Assembly: GCF_001297125.1 (NCBI RefSeq)
Contig: NZ_LHPC01000028.1
Span: 124,001 to 188,000 of the forward strand
From: Pseudomonas sp. RIT-PI-q
GTDB lineage: Bacteria > Pseudomonadota > Gammaproteobacteria > Pseudomonadales > Pseudomonadaceae
Reading direction: 5' to 3'
Length of the DNA: 64,000 nt
In this document: piece after piece, positions 25,301-33,935 of the stretch
Position numbering within the stretch: the stretch's first letter is position 1
How the letters are laid out: each line of letters opens with the position of its first letter
Made by a program: the position numbers and the translations under genes
Notes under the pieces: model-generated
Seen by the model: the letters and a program-made list of their open reading frames with translations, nothing else
Database searches by the model: none
What the model was told of the DNA's origin: nothing

Positions 25301-25501
25301 CTATCGACGTAACCGGGCAAACCACTCAGCCAACGTACGGTCAATCATATTGGCCGGTTGCCGGGTCAACGCTTTGTTTCCACATCGCTCACATTGGTCG
25401 CACCAGTCTCCTGGTCCAAGGGCATCGCTTAGCGGCGCAACAGTTTTCTTCCAGCCACATTTGTCACAAACAAACGTGAAGGGTTTTGGTCTTATGGGCA
25501 T
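25301..25501 (-). CDS. 66-aa zinc-ribbon protein
   Basis: This small protein carries two CxxC pairs, CDKCGWKK at residues 12-19 and CDQCERCGN in the middle, and so is a likely zinc ribbon. It ends nine bases before the start of the truncated Sir2 gene and was probably co-transcribed with it. The partner and function are unknown. It follows the coiled-coil gene by 27 bases. Confidence 0.7.
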   Translation of the reverse strand: MPIRPKPFTFVCDKCGWKKTVAPLSDALGPGDWCDQCERCGNKALTRQPANMIDRTLAEWFARLRR

Positions 25502-25528
25502 GTCTTTACTCCTCTGTCACGCTCGCCT

Positions 25529-25786
25529 TTACACCACAGGCAGCAAGGCCTGCAGAATTTCCACCTTACGCTGCAGCTGCTCCACATGAGCCTTTTCCGC
25601 TCGCAGCGCCGACCTGAGTTCACGATTTTCCTCGGCATGCCGATTCACGCGCTTTTGACGCGCCTGCGTAGTGACATGCCAATAGCTGAGTAAACGCCAG
25701 GTTTTGCCGCATCGCACGTACACAGCAGCCAGCACTGAAAGGATCAGCCCCAGCATCGCAATCGATGCCCAACTCTCAAAACCCAT
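25529..25786 (-). CDS. 85-aa membrane-anchored coiled-coil protein
   Basis: The protein has one N-terminal helix (about 4-26, ESWASIAMLGLILSVLAAVYV) and a charged helical C-terminus (about 45-80, EENRELRSALRAEKAHVEQL) typical of a coiled coil. AGGAG lies about ten bases before the ATG at 25786. The start overlaps the end of the Sel1-repeat gene by 11 bases. The longer frame to 26128 is a shadow of that gene. No known family is recognised. Confidence 0.65.
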   Translation of the reverse strand: MGFESWASIAMLGLILSVLAAVYVRCGKTWRLLSYWHVTTQARQKRVNRHAEENRELRSALRAEKAHVEQLQRKVEILQALLPVV

Positions 25787-26393
25787 AGCATTTTTCTCCT
25801 GACGCAAACGCAGCTCCGGCAGCCAGTCGATACCAGTGCGTGGCCTTGGCGAAATCAGGCGCCTCGCCATCCATTCCTTTTTCATGCAAACGCCCCAACG
25901 CCTGCGCCGCACACGGGACGCCGCGTTCATAGGCCTGCTCGTAGTAACTGGCCGCAAGGTCCTGGTTAACGCACATGCCTCGGCCGTACCAGGCTTGCTC
26001 GCCAAGATTGAATGCTGCTTCACCCGATCCCAATACATACGCGAGTTTGAACAACCGCCGAGCAAGGACGCTATCGAAAGGGACGCGACGACCGTTGATC
26101 CATAGCCAGCCGAGATCATTGAGCGCATCCGGGTCTGAGGCGAGCGCGTCGTCGCGTAGCGAACGATACAAAAAGCTCAACAACGTGGGATCGGCCATGG
26201 TGGCCAGTGGGCTCGCGGCCTTGATCGTGAGGTAGGCAAGATTTCCGTCGGCAGGCGCTTTCAACACTCGCAAGGACGGCATGCCAATGTCTGCATCCGC
26301 AACGCATGGCGACCGCGACTCGACAAACCGCATGCTCTCGGCATCCGGCAACAGGGCATCCAGAAACTGGAATACTTTTTCGTCTGGGCTCAT
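25776..26393 (-). CDS. Sel1-repeat (TPR-like) protein
   Basis: The 205-aa protein has at least three Sel1-like repeats in its second half (LFKLAYVLGSGEAAFNLGEQ, SYYEQAYERGVPCAAQALGR, HWYRLAAGAAFASGEKC), each a two-helix unit used for protein contacts. No signal peptide is seen. I prefer the start MSPDEKVF at 26393, behind AAGG; upstream in-frame starts have no ribosome site. It heads a small gene set with the coiled-coil, zinc-ribbon and broken Sir2 genes. Confidence 0.75.
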   Translation of the reverse strand: MSPDEKVFQFLDALLPDAESMRFVESRSPCVADADIGMPSLRVLKAPADGNLAYLTIKAASPLATMADPTLLSFLYRSLRDDALASDPDALNDLGWLWINGRRVPFDSVLARRLFKLAYVLGSGEAAFNLGEQAWYGRGMCVNQDLAASYYEQAYERGVPCAAQALGRLHEKGMDGEAPDFAKATHWYRLAAGAAFASGEKCYGF

Positions 26394-26604
26394 TCGGACA
26401 GCCTTCTGGTTGATCATTCGATAGGGCTCATTATCGAAATGACAACGACATTTTGTGTCGTACACGCATCTCGACGCATCCTGTCGCGGCTGATCACACC
26501 CATGAAGCCTCACCAACAACGCAGAGCCAGCACTCATGAAACCCTATAGCGCTTTCATGCAGCGCTCCCACTCAGGTTCGCTGACGTTTCTCTGTCGAAA
26601 GAGA

Positions 26605-26750
26605 TCAGCCTTTCCACCCTCCTCCCAGCGCCTTGAACAAAACGATGGTCGCTACTCGCTCAGCCAACTGATCACTGATCACTGATCACTGATCAATGCT
26701 TGCTGTGCAGCGAACAGCGTCCGTTGCGCGTGTTGTCCTGGCCGAATAGG
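26605..26750 (-). pseudogene. C-terminal remnant of a NodT-type outer-membrane efflux protein
   Basis: In two frames the minus strand reads RTLFAAQQALISDQ and then LAERVATIVLFKALGGGWKG-stop, the characteristic end of NodT/OprM-family outer-membrane factors. The frame is broken exactly at the TGATCAC repeat, which has four copies where two would restore it. Only about 45 codons survive; no upstream part or pump gene is nearby. The rest of 26394-26821 has no gene. Confidence 0.65.
26669..26696. repeat. Four tandem TGATCAC units
   Basis: The heptamer TGATCAC occurs four times in a row (last copy TGATCAA) inside the NodT remnant. Two units fit the ancestral reading frame, so replication slippage has added 14 bases. 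Confidence 0.9.
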
Positions 26751-26757
26751 CAAAAAA

Positions 26758-26788
26758 GCCCGACGGTGGAATTCTCGCCGGGCTTTTT
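26758..26788. terminator. Bidirectional rho-independent terminator
   Basis: GCCCGACGG pairs imperfectly with CGCCGGGC around a GGAATTCT loop, with a poly-A on the left and poly-T on the right. It lies 34 bases after the stop of the minus-strand ABC binding-protein gene and ends that operon. Confidence 0.85.
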
Positions 26789-26821
26789 CCATCATTGCCA
26801 GGCAATGACGGCGTATCGGTT

Positions 26822-27655
26822 TTAAGGCAAAGGATCGAACTTCAAGCTGCTGAGGCTCTGCACTTTATCCTCGCGAACCATTTTGTACTCAGTGTTCGGG
26901 CCGATCCAGCGATCCCATATCGCGTCGATCTCCCCGGCTTTTTCCATTGTCGCCAATGACTCGTTGACCTTGGCGAGGAACGCCGGCTCATCCCTGCGCA
27001 TGCCCGCGCCAATCGGCTCGAGCGCCATCGGCTCCTTGGCGAGCACCAACTCGACACCGCTGGCCTTGGCCTGGTTGACCAGCTTCAACGCGGTCATGGT
27101 GTTGGTCACCAGGCCCACGACCTTGTTTTGTTGCAAGGCCATGTAGGCCGAGCCAGTGTCCTGGAACGTCACCGGCGTTGCCCCGGCCATTCGGATCGAC
27201 TGCTCGGAGGTCGAGCCTTTGGTGGAGCTGATGCGCTTGTCCTTGAAGAAGCTTTTCGGCTGATCGGCATTGGCGACGCGCACCACCAGGGTTTCCTTGG
27301 CGATGTAATACGGATCGCTGAACTGGATTTGTTCGGCACGGGTTTTGGTGTAGGCCAGGTTGGCGAATATCACATCGACGCGGCCCATTTTCACTTCCGG
27401 AATCCGTGCTTCGACCGACAGCGGCTTGAGTTCGAGCTCAACGCCCATGGTCTTGGCCAGGGCCTTGCACAAATCGACGTCCATCCCGACCAGCTCGCGG
27501 GTTTTCGGATCCGGCGCCGAGAACGGTGGAACGTCGGCGTAGACGCCGCAGCTCAACGACTTCCTGGCCATGATGTCGCTCAATTGATCGGCCTGCGCGA
27601 CCGCAACAGCCAAAGGACCTAACGCCAGCGTGACAAACAGATGCTTCATACGCAT
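26822..27655 (-). CDS. Polar amino-acid ABC transporter substrate-binding protein
   Basis: This 277-aa periplasmic protein has a signal peptide (about 1-20, ending VAQA) and a type-II binding-protein fold with GVYADVPPFSAPD, GMDVDLCKALAK and WIGPN signatures. It captures an amino acid or similar compound. GGAG lies seven bases before the ATG at 27655; the frame extends to 27715 without support. It is the last gene of the two-permease ABC transporter. Given the linked genes, 5-oxoproline or a related lactam is a possible ligand (inference). Confidence 0.88.
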   Translation of the reverse strand: MRMKHLFVTLALGPLAVAVAQADQLSDIMARKSLSCGVYADVPPFSAPDPKTRELVGMDVDLCKALAKTMGVELELKPLSVEARIPEVKMGRVDVIFANLAYTKTRAEQIQFSDPYYIAKETLVVRVANADQPKSFFKDKRISSTKGSTSEQSIRMAGATPVTFQDTGSAYMALQQNKVVGLVTNTMTALKLVNQAKASGVELVLAKEPMALEPIGAGMRRDEPAFLAKVNESLATMEKAGEIDAIWDRWIGPNTEYKMVREDKVQSLSSLKFDPLP

Positions 27656-27711
27656 GGAAAAACTCCGGGGATGAGAAAGTCGGATGGCAGAGTGAGCAAA
27701 ACCGCTGCGGC

Positions 27712-28449
27712 TCAATGAGCCCGCAGATCGGCGATAAAGCGTTGTGCTCGCGGGTGCGCGGGCTGATTGAAGAAGCTTTCGGGCGTGCTCTTTTCCAGAA
27801 TCTGACCCGCGTCCATAAACCAGATGGTGTCGGCGACTTCACGGGCGAAGTTCATCTCGTGGGTCACGCACATCATGGTCATGCCCTCCTTGGCCAAGCC
27901 TTTCATCACACTCAGCACTTCACCGACCATTTCCGGGTCAAGGGCACTGGTGGGTTCATCGAACAACATCACTGGCGGCTCCATCGCCAGCGCCCGGGCG
28001 ATCGCTACCCGTTGCTGCTGACCGCCGGACAACTGCGCCGGATAGGCCCCGGCCTTGTGGGCCAGGCCAACCCGATCCAGCAATTGCATGGCCTGCTGCT
28101 TGGCAGCCGAGCCTTTCAGGTTGCGGATTTTGCTGGGCGCCAGGGTGATGTTTTCCAGCACCGACAGGTGCGGAAACAGATTGAAGCTCTGGAACACGAA
28201 CCCCACCCGGCTGCGCAGTCGGTTGATGTGCGCATCGGTGCCGTGCACGTCCTGGCCGTCAAACAGGATCTGGCCTTCTTGAATGTCTTCCAGGCGATTG
28301 ACCGTGCGGATCAACGTCGACTTGCCAGACCCTGACGGGCCGCACAACACCACCACTTCGCCGGGTTTCACCTCGGCGGTGATGTCGGTCAATGCGTGGT
28401 ACTCGCCGTACCATTTGTTGATGTTCGAAAACATGATCATTGGATGCAT
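27712..28449 (-). CDS. Polar amino-acid ABC transporter ATP-binding protein
   Basis: The 245-aa ATPase carries Walker [10 protein letters not shown], the Q-loop [10 protein letters not shown], the ABC signature [15 protein letters not shown] and Walker [13 protein letters not shown], all in GlnQ/HisP form. The ATG at 28449 is preceded by AGAGGG; the longer frame starts at a TTG overlapping the permease stop and is not preferred. It energises import by the two permeases encoded just upstream. Confidence 0.93.
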   Translation of the reverse strand: MHPMIMFSNINKWYGEYHALTDITAEVKPGEVVVLCGPSGSGKSTLIRTVNRLEDIQEGQILFDGQDVHGTDAHINRLRSRVGFVFQSFNLFPHLSVLENITLAPSKIRNLKGSAAKQQAMQLLDRVGLAHKAGAYPAQLSGGQQQRVAIARALAMEPPVMLFDEPTSALDPEMVGEVLSVMKGLAKEGMTMMCVTHEMNFAREVADTIWFMDAGQILEKSTPESFFNQPAHPRAQRFIADLRAH

Positions 28450-28463
28450 GAACGCAACCCTCT

Positions 28464-29213
28464 TCAATTATCGATGGCCAGCAAGGGGTCGGCAGCCACG
28501 GCCGGACCGCCGTTGCCCAGACGCTTGCGAGCGATACGGCGCTCCACCCAGCCGGCCAGATGGGTCAGGCCAAAACAGAGCAGGTAGTAGATGATCGCCA
28601 GGATAAAAAACACCTGAAACGGCTTGGTCAGCAGCTGGTTATTGACCTGGTTGGCAGCGAAGGTCACTTCCTGGACGTTAATCACATAGCCCAGCGAGGT
28701 TTCCTTGATGATCGAGATGAACTGGCTGATCAGGCTGGGCAGCGCGTTGTAGAGTGCTTGCGGCAAGATCACCCAGATCGTCGTGCGCAGGTAACCGAGG
28801 CCCAGTGCGCGGGACGCTTCGTACTGACCCGGCGGTAACGCCTGGATACCGCCGCGAATGATTTCGCACAGGTAAGCGCTCTGGTAGATCACCAACGTGC
28901 AGAGCATGGTGACGAACCCGGTGATGTTGTGACCGATCAGCAACGGCACCAGGAAGTAGGTCCAGAAAATCACCATCAGCAGCGGAATACCCCGCAGCAC
29001 ATAGACCCACACCGTGGCTGCCCACCGCAGGCCCTTCCACGGCGAAACCCGCGCCAGCGCCAGCAGCAAACCAAACGGGAATGCCAGCAACAACGCCAGT
29101 GCCGCCAGAATCAAGGTGCTGGCCAAGCCGCCCAGCGGGCCGTGCGGGTACTGGCCGATCAGAAACAGGGTCCAGTTTTGTTGCAGTATCGAAACAAGAT
29201 CGAACATGCTCAT
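28464..29213 (-). CDS. Amino-acid ABC transporter permease
   Basis: This 249-aa membrane protein of the HisM/GlnP family has about five hydrophobic helices and the EAA loop [22 protein letters not shown] that contacts the ATPase. It starts directly after the stop of the other permease gene (TAAATG), so the two permeases are co-translated and probably form a heterodimer. Confidence 0.92.
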   Translation of the reverse strand: MSMFDLVSILQQNWTLFLIGQYPHGPLGGLASTLILAALALLLAFPFGLLLALARVSPWKGLRWAATVWVYVLRGIPLLMVIFWTYFLVPLLIGHNITGFVTMLCTLVIYQSAYLCEIIRGGIQALPPGQYEASRALGLGYLRTTIWVILPQALYNALPSLISQFISIIKETSLGYVINVQEVTFAANQVNNQLLTKPFQVFFILAIIYYLLCFGLTHLAGWVERRIARKRLGNGGPAVAADPLLAIDN

Positions 29214-29915
29214 TTACCTCGCCAGCGCTTTGTTGAAGCGCCGCGCCAACAACGCGCCGAGCCCCATCAACAGCAATGAAAAGACCAGGTAGAACACCGT
29301 GGCGACCAGGTAGGACTCGAACGTGCGGAAGGTGTAGTTCTCGACTTCGCGGGTGGCGTAAGTCAGCTCGACCACACCGATGGCCATGGCCAGGCTGGTG
29401 TTCTTGAACAACAGCACCGTGTGGTTGATCAGCGATGGCAGGCAATTACGCACGCCCTGCGGCAGGATCACGTAACGCATCGAGCGCACATACCCCAGCC
29501 CCAGTGCCCGGGACGCTTCAGTCTGCCCCGCCGGTATGGCGCGCAGGCCACTGCGGATGTCTTCACAGAAATACGCGGCCTGGCACAGTCCCAAGGCAAT
29601 CACCGAGAACAGGTATTCAGTGCTGTAGTTCGCCAGCCACAATTGCGTGGATTCGCTGAGCAAGGTCGGCACACCGAAGTACCAAAGCATCAATTGCACC
29701 AGCGTTGGCACATTGCGGTGATAAGACACGTAACCGGCAACCAGACGATCAGCGAGCTTGTTACCGGTCAGGCGCACGGTCACCAGCAACAGCGCGAGGG
29801 CCATCGCCAACAGCCAGGCGAACAGCGCCAACTGCAGAGTTGTTTCGATGCCCTTGACGATCAGCTCGGCATATTCGCCTTGCAGAACCGCGGCCAAATC
29901 GAAGTCATGCTTCAT
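29214..29915 (-). CDS. Amino-acid ABC transporter permease
   Basis: The 233-aa HisM/GlnP-type membrane protein has an EAA loop ([20 protein letters not shown]) and five predicted helices. I take the ATG at 29915 behind AGGGAT rather than the TTG at 29921. It lies 119 bases after the short-chain dehydrogenase, within the same transcription unit, and is followed with no gap by the second permease. Confidence 0.92.
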   Translation of the reverse strand: MKHDFDLAAVLQGEYAELIVKGIETTLQLALFAWLLAMALALLLVTVRLTGNKLADRLVAGYVSYHRNVPTLVQLMLWYFGVPTLLSESTQLWLANYSTEYLFSVIALGLCQAAYFCEDIRSGLRAIPAGQTEASRALGLGYVRSMRYVILPQGVRNCLPSLINHTVLLFKNTSLAMAIGVVELTYATREVENYTFRTFESYLVATVFYLVFSLLLMGLGALLARRFNKALAR

Positions 29916-30034
29916 GGTCAATCCCTATCGGCATTGGGCTAGGGCAGGAGTAAGTCGCCCAGCGACAGGCTCGGCGTGGGTACTGCGATGACGGATCAAT
30001 CCGTTCTTCTGTTGCGTGTAGTGCGAGGGAGCAC

Positions 30035-30787
30035 TCAGCCGTGATAGTCCTGCGGGCGAGCGGTGGAAAGACCACCGGGCACTTGCAGGGTCGGGGTGAT
30101 TTCCATGTGCCCGACGTTGACCGCAATCGGCGCGGCGATAGCAAACGCGATCGCGTCGGCGATGTCCTTGGCCTGGGGCAGCTCGAAACCTTCGACGAAG
30201 CGTTTGTAGGTCTCTTCGGAGTCACCGTGGACGTGAGCGAAAATGTCGGTGGCCACTCGCCCCGGACAGATCTCGGTCACCCGGACCCGCTTGCCGAAGG
30301 CATCGATGCGCAACTGCCGCGACAACATGCTCACGGCGGCTTTCGTCGCGTGGTACGTGGAGTTGCCGCCGAAGTTGTACGCCGCGGCAATCGAACTGAT
30401 GTTGATGATATGGCCGCAGTCACGCTCGACCATCCCCGGCAATGCCAGACGCGCCAGGTGCAGGACCGCCCGCAGGTTGACGTCGATCAGCAAGTCGATG
30501 CCTTCGGCGTCCGCCTTGAGAATCGAACCCGGTTTATCGACCCCGGCGTTGTTTACCAGAATGTCGAACTGCTGGGTTGCAAACAGGCGGGTCAACCCGG
30601 CCAGGTCGGTGACGTCGATGGCGTGTGCGATGCAACCGGTTTTCGCCGCCAGTTCTTCGAGCTTGTCAGCGCTGCGGGCCAAGGCATGCACCTGCACGCC
30701 TTCCTGACACAGGCGTTCGACGACGGCGGCGCCAATCCCGGAAGAGGCGCCGGTCACCAGCGCGGTTTTGTAATCTGAAAATGGCAT
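30035..30787 (-). CDS. Short-chain dehydrogenase/reductase
   Basis: This 250-aa SDR has the cofactor motif TGASSGIG (about 12-19), NNAG (about 79-82), the catalytic Ser in ISSIAAAYN and YHATK (Tyr-x3-Lys). It reduces or oxidises a carbonyl/alcohol using NAD(P). It is the first gene after pxpA, preceded by a conserved regulatory block, and is followed by the ABC transporter genes, so it may process the imported compound. The substrate is unknown. Confidence 0.9.
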   Translation of the reverse strand: MPFSDYKTALVTGASSGIGAAVVERLCQEGVQVHALARSADKLEELAAKTGCIAHAIDVTDLAGLTRLFATQQFDILVNNAGVDKPGSILKADAEGIDLLIDVNLRAVLHLARLALPGMVERDCGHIINISSIAAAYNFGGNSTYHATKAAVSMLSRQLRIDAFGKRVRVTEICPGRVATDIFAHVHGDSEETYKRFVEGFELPQAKDIADAIAFAIAAPIAVNVGHMEITPTLQVPGGLSTARPQDYHG

Positions 30788-30864
30788 GAAGTTGTCCTCG
30801 TATTACGTGTGCGGATCACTCGGTGATCGCGATGACTTCGACTCTATCCAGCCCTGAAGCCGTG

Positions 30865-30910
30865 GACCAAGACGGAATGACTGTGTGGCAATAAGCCCTG
30901 CTTATGACCG
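30865..30910 (-). promoter_or_regulatory. Conserved GACCAAGACG-N16-ATA-N9-TAT block upstream of the SDR/ABC operon
   Basis: GACCAAGACG (30865-30874), then 16 bases, then ATAAGCCCTGCTTATGACCG (from 30891). The same arrangement with the same spacing occurs at 35812 before accB. ATA-N9-TAT is the recognition form of Nac-type LysR proteins, and the cluster encodes such a regulator. Confidence 0.6.
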
Positions 30911-30918
30911 TGCAACCG

Positions 30919-31689
30919 TTACGCCAACAGTTGCGAAATCGGTGTGATAGAACCGCCGGCCAGCTCGATTTCTCGACGGAGGGTGCGGGCCAGTTCCACC
31001 GCGCCAGGCGTATCGCCATGCAACAGGATCGAATGCGCCGGGACCGCGATGCGCTTGCCGTTGAGAGTGGTCACGGTGCCCTCCTCCAACAACTGTCGAA
31101 CCCGTTGCAACACGGCCGCCGGCTCCTTGATCACCGAGCCCGGCACCTTGCGCGGCACCAGCAGGCAGTCGTCGTCGTAGGCGCGATCGGCCAGAAACGT
31201 GGTGGCGACTCGCAAGCCACATTTGTCCGCGGCGTTTTCGATGGCTCGACTGCTCGATGAGCTGATAATCAGCGTCGGGTCAAACGCCGCCACCGCACAC
31301 ACCAAGGGCTCTGCCAGTGCCGCGTCGGCTGCGACCATGTTGCCCAGCGCCCCGTGAAAACTCATGTGCGTCATGCGGTGGCCATTGACCGCCGCCATCC
31401 CGGCCAGCGCGCCGAGCTGATACACCACGTAGGTCGCCAGTTCCTTGAGCTCGATGTTCATCTGTCGCCGGCCAAAGCCCATTAAATCGGGGAAGCCGAC
31501 ATGGGCGCCCAGGTCGATGCCGCCGGCCTTGGCCAGGCGCACGGTGTTGTCCATGATCAGCGGGTCGCCGGCATGGAAACCGCACGCCACGTTGGCCGAT
31601 GAGATCAGGCTCATCAACGCCTCGTCTTCACCCATGCGCCAGGGCCCGAAGCCCTCGCCCAGATCAGCGTTCAAATCGATTTTCATCAC
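30919..31689 (-). CDS. pxpA: 5-oxoprolinase subunit PxpA (LamB/YcsF family)
   Basis: The 256-aa protein has the family start DLNADLGEGFGPWRMGEDEA and the motifs NVACGFHAGDP and GAHVGFPDLMGFGRR. With PxpB and PxpC it forms the ATP-dependent bacterial 5-oxoprolinase that opens 5-oxoproline to glutamate. It is separated from the other subunits by a REPIN and a biotin-carrier-like gene, unlike the compact pxpABC order of many bacteria. Confidence 0.94.
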   Translation of the reverse strand: MMKIDLNADLGEGFGPWRMGEDEALMSLISSANVACGFHAGDPLIMDNTVRLAKAGGIDLGAHVGFPDLMGFGRRQMNIELKELATYVVYQLGALAGMAAVNGHRMTHMSFHGALGNMVAADAALAEPLVCAVAAFDPTLIISSSSSRAIENAADKCGLRVATTFLADRAYDDDCLLVPRKVPGSVIKEPAAVLQRVRQLLEEGTVTTLNGKRIAVPAHSILLHGDTPGAVELARTLRREIELAGGSITPISQLLA

Positions 31690-31709
31690 CTATCCCCTGT
31701 TCTAAACCC

Positions 31710-31854
31710 GTAGCAGCTGTCGAGCCTGCGAGCCTGCGAGGCTGCGTTCGGCCGCGAAGCGGTCGCAAAACCGGCAACCGCGTTCTTTCAGCGACATTGG
31801 CGTTCGCTGGACTACGACCGTTTCGCGGCCGAACGCAGGCTCGACAGCTGCTAC
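31710..31854. repeat. Long inverted repeat (REPIN type) between pxpA and the carrier-like gene
   Basis: GTAGCAGCTGTCGAGCCTGC at 31710 is mirrored by its complement ending at 31854, and GCGTTCGGCCGCGAAGCGG by GTTTCGCGGCCGAACGC inside. The pair fills the 192-base gap and can form a long hairpin. GAGCCTGC is also repeated in tandem on the left arm. Confidence 0.85.
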
Positions 31855-31881
31855 GGTTGTCTTGGTTGTCTGTGCTGTGCT

Positions 31882-32283
31882 TCAGGCCGTCAGGCGCATG
31901 AACGCCTCGCCGTAGCCGACGGTCGTGCCACAGGGTGTCAACACGGCCGCCACCCTTGCGGCCTTCTGGCTGCGGACCGGAAACAGCAGATCACCGACTT
32001 GCAGCAACGCGACCAGTTGCCCTGGCTCCACCCGACTGCCGACCGATACCAGCACCTCGCTCTGTTGCGGGTGCGTCAGCAGCAACCGGCCCAGGTCTGG
32101 GGTCTTCAACAGCGGTTCATCGGGCGCCTTCAACGGTTCTGGCGCCATGATCTGAACCGGTGCCGCGACCTCGTCGACACAACGCTTGAGCACCAGATGC
32201 AGCCCCGGACGACGGATTTCCGCACCAGCCAGGTGAGTCTCCTTGAGCCACACCGCCAACTGGCGGATTTGTTGATTTGTCAT
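31882..32283 (-). CDS. Biotin-carrier-like protein lacking the biotinylation motif
   Basis: This 133-aa protein keeps the layout of a short biotin carboxyl-carrier protein: N-terminal helix, proline-rich linker, then a biotinyl-like domain from about residue 70 (VSVGSRVEPGQLVALLQVGD). The EAMKM hairpin that receives biotin is replaced by a VRSQKA stretch without MKM. It follows pxpC by 12 bases. It may scaffold the enzyme or be a diverged duplicate of the adjacent accB. Confidence 0.75.
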   Translation of the reverse strand: MTNQQIRQLAVWLKETHLAGAEIRRPGLHLVLKRCVDEVAAPVQIMAPEPLKAPDEPLLKTPDLGRLLLTHPQQSEVLVSVGSRVEPGQLVALLQVGDLLFPVRSQKAARVAAVLTPCGTTVGYGEAFMRLTA

Positions 32284-32295
32284 GTCTGAATGTCC

Positions 32296-33267
32296 TTAGC
32301 GCGAGGCCAGCCCGTGAAGGTCAACCAAGCGGCTGACCTCCGCGAGATAGCGCGAATTGTCTTCCAGGGCTGCGACTGCATCGCTGTAGCTGCACTCGAT
32401 AAACCGTACCTTGCTGCCAATCGGCGCCTGGCCCAGACGCCACAGGTCAGCCTCAATCACCGTGCCGAATTTCGGATAACCGCCACTGGGTTGCGCATCG
32501 CGCATCTGAATGATCGGCTGGCCACCGTGGGGCACTTGAATCACGCCGGGGACAATGCCGTGGGAACGGATTTCCATCGGTGCCTTGGGCAAGATCGGCG
32601 TGCCTTCGAGCCGGTAACCGTAGCGGTTGCTCTGGGTCGTAACCTTCCACTCGCCAGCCCAGAACGCCGCACGGGATTCGTCCAGAAAACACTCGTATTC
32701 CGCCGCCGGGAGTACGCGCATTGCCGGCAATCCATCGAGCTGCAACGCCAACGCCTGACTCGGGGACACGACACCGAAATCCGTAGGCAGTGCACTCATG
32801 CCTGGACGCAGCGCCGATACCCGGTCGCCCTGCTGCAACGCCCTCCCCTGCCAACCACCGAACTCACCGCGTAACTGAGTGCTGCGTGAGCCCAGCACCT
32901 GGGGCACGTCAACACCACCGGCCAGACACAAGTAGACGCGGCTGCCGGAAGTCGGAAAGCCCAGGCTAAGCACCTGACCTTCCCTCGCTTGCGTCACCCA
33001 GGACGGCGGCAATGGCTGACCGTCGAGGGTGGCTTCGCAAGCCGCGCCGGTTACCGCGAAGGCGCAGTCCTGAATAAACCGGACTTCGAACGGGAACAGC
33101 GGTATTTCGATGGCCGCCGCGTCCTCGGGATTACCCAGCAGCAGGTTGCCCAACGCCAACGCCAAATGGTCCATCGCGCCGGAAGTTCCCACCCCGAAAC
33201 CGAGGCTGCCGAAGCGGCCGAAGTCCTGCACGGTGGCCAGGGCGGTGGTCGATAAAATCTCGATCAT
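32296..33267 (-). CDS. pxpC: 5-oxoprolinase subunit PxpC (KipA/biotin-dependent carboxyltransferase family)
   Basis: The 323-aa protein begins [20 protein letters not shown] and contains GTSGAMDHLAL and the GVIQVPHGGQPIIQMRDAQPSGGYP block typical of KipA/PxpC. It works with PxpB and PxpA in opening 5-oxoproline. The start at 33267 overlaps the pxpB stop (ATGA); the longer frame to 33558 is inside pxpB. Confidence 0.93.
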   Translation of the reverse strand: MIEILSTTALATVQDFGRFGSLGFGVGTSGAMDHLALALGNLLLGNPEDAAAIEIPLFPFEVRFIQDCAFAVTGAACEATLDGQPLPPSWVTQAREGQVLSLGFPTSGSRVYLCLAGGVDVPQVLGSRSTQLRGEFGGWQGRALQQGDRVSALRPGMSALPTDFGVVSPSQALALQLDGLPAMRVLPAAEYECFLDESRAAFWAGEWKVTTQSNRYGYRLEGTPILPKAPMEIRSHGIVPGVIQVPHGGQPIIQMRDAQPSGGYPKFGTVIEADLWRLGQAPIGSKVRFIECSYSDAVAALEDNSRYLAEVSRLVDLHGLASR

Positions 33268-33935
33268 CGAATGATCCTCTCGATGCGCAAGCGCAACATA
33301 TCGCCCGGCCGCAGCATGGCCGGAGGGTTTTGGGTCGGGTCGAAAACCGACATTCCCGTGCGGCCGATGGTGTTCCGGCCGCTGGGCCCGGCCGATGCGG
33401 AACCACCGGTCTGCACCCCGCCGATCGACGCTGAGCCGGCCGCAATGCTGATCACCGGCACTTGGCGCCGAGGTGTGGCCAGGCGCGAATCCATGCCGCC
33501 GAGGTAGCAGTAACCCGGATGGCTGCCCAAGGCGTACACCGGGTACAACGGCTCGCAATGCAGGTTGGCGAGGGTCTCGATGTCCAGCCCGGTGTGCGCC
33601 ACCACATCATTGATGTGCGGACCGAACTCGCCGCCGTAGACCACCGGCAATTCAACAATCCGACCTTCAAGTGGCAATGGCTGACTGGCTTCCCACGCCT
33701 CAAGCAAGCGCTCGCACAGCCCATTGAGATCACGCGGCGGCGTGATGAACGTCAGCATCAGGTTGTTCATGCCAGGGACTGCTTCGTGGATCTCGGCCCA
33801 TTCCCCCGCCTGCAAAGCCAGGCTCCAAATGCGTTGTTGCGGTGCCAGATCGAGCTCGCCCGGCGCTTCGAATAACAACGCCGTGGACCCCAGCAGACTG
33901 ATGTGCGGACGCGGCGAAACAAATGCTGTGTTCAT
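33264..33935 (-). CDS. pxpB: 5-oxoprolinase subunit PxpB (KipI family)
   Basis: The 223-aa protein has the KipI/PxpB core [33 protein letters not shown] and [11 protein letters not shown]. It is the partner of PxpC. Four-base overlaps with accC upstream and pxpC downstream show a tightly coupled operon. It is close to the usual PxpB length of about 220 residues. Confidence 0.93.
   Translation of the reverse strand: MNTAFVSPRPHISLLGSTALLFEAPGELDLAPQQRIWSLALQAGEWAEIHEAVPGMNNLMLTFITPPRDLNGLCERLLEAWEASQPLPLEGRIVELPVVYGGEFGPHINDVVAHTGLDIETLANLHCEPLYPVYALGSHPGYCYLGGMDSRLATPRRQVPVISIAAGSASIGGVQTGGSASAGPSGRNTIGRTGMSVFDPTQNPPAMLRPGDMLRLRIERIIR

Noticed and set aside
26669..26696. TGATCAC x4 as a CRISPR-like or iteron array
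   Set aside because: Units are contiguous seven-base copies without spacers inside a recognisable decayed reading frame, and no replication or cas genes are nearby.
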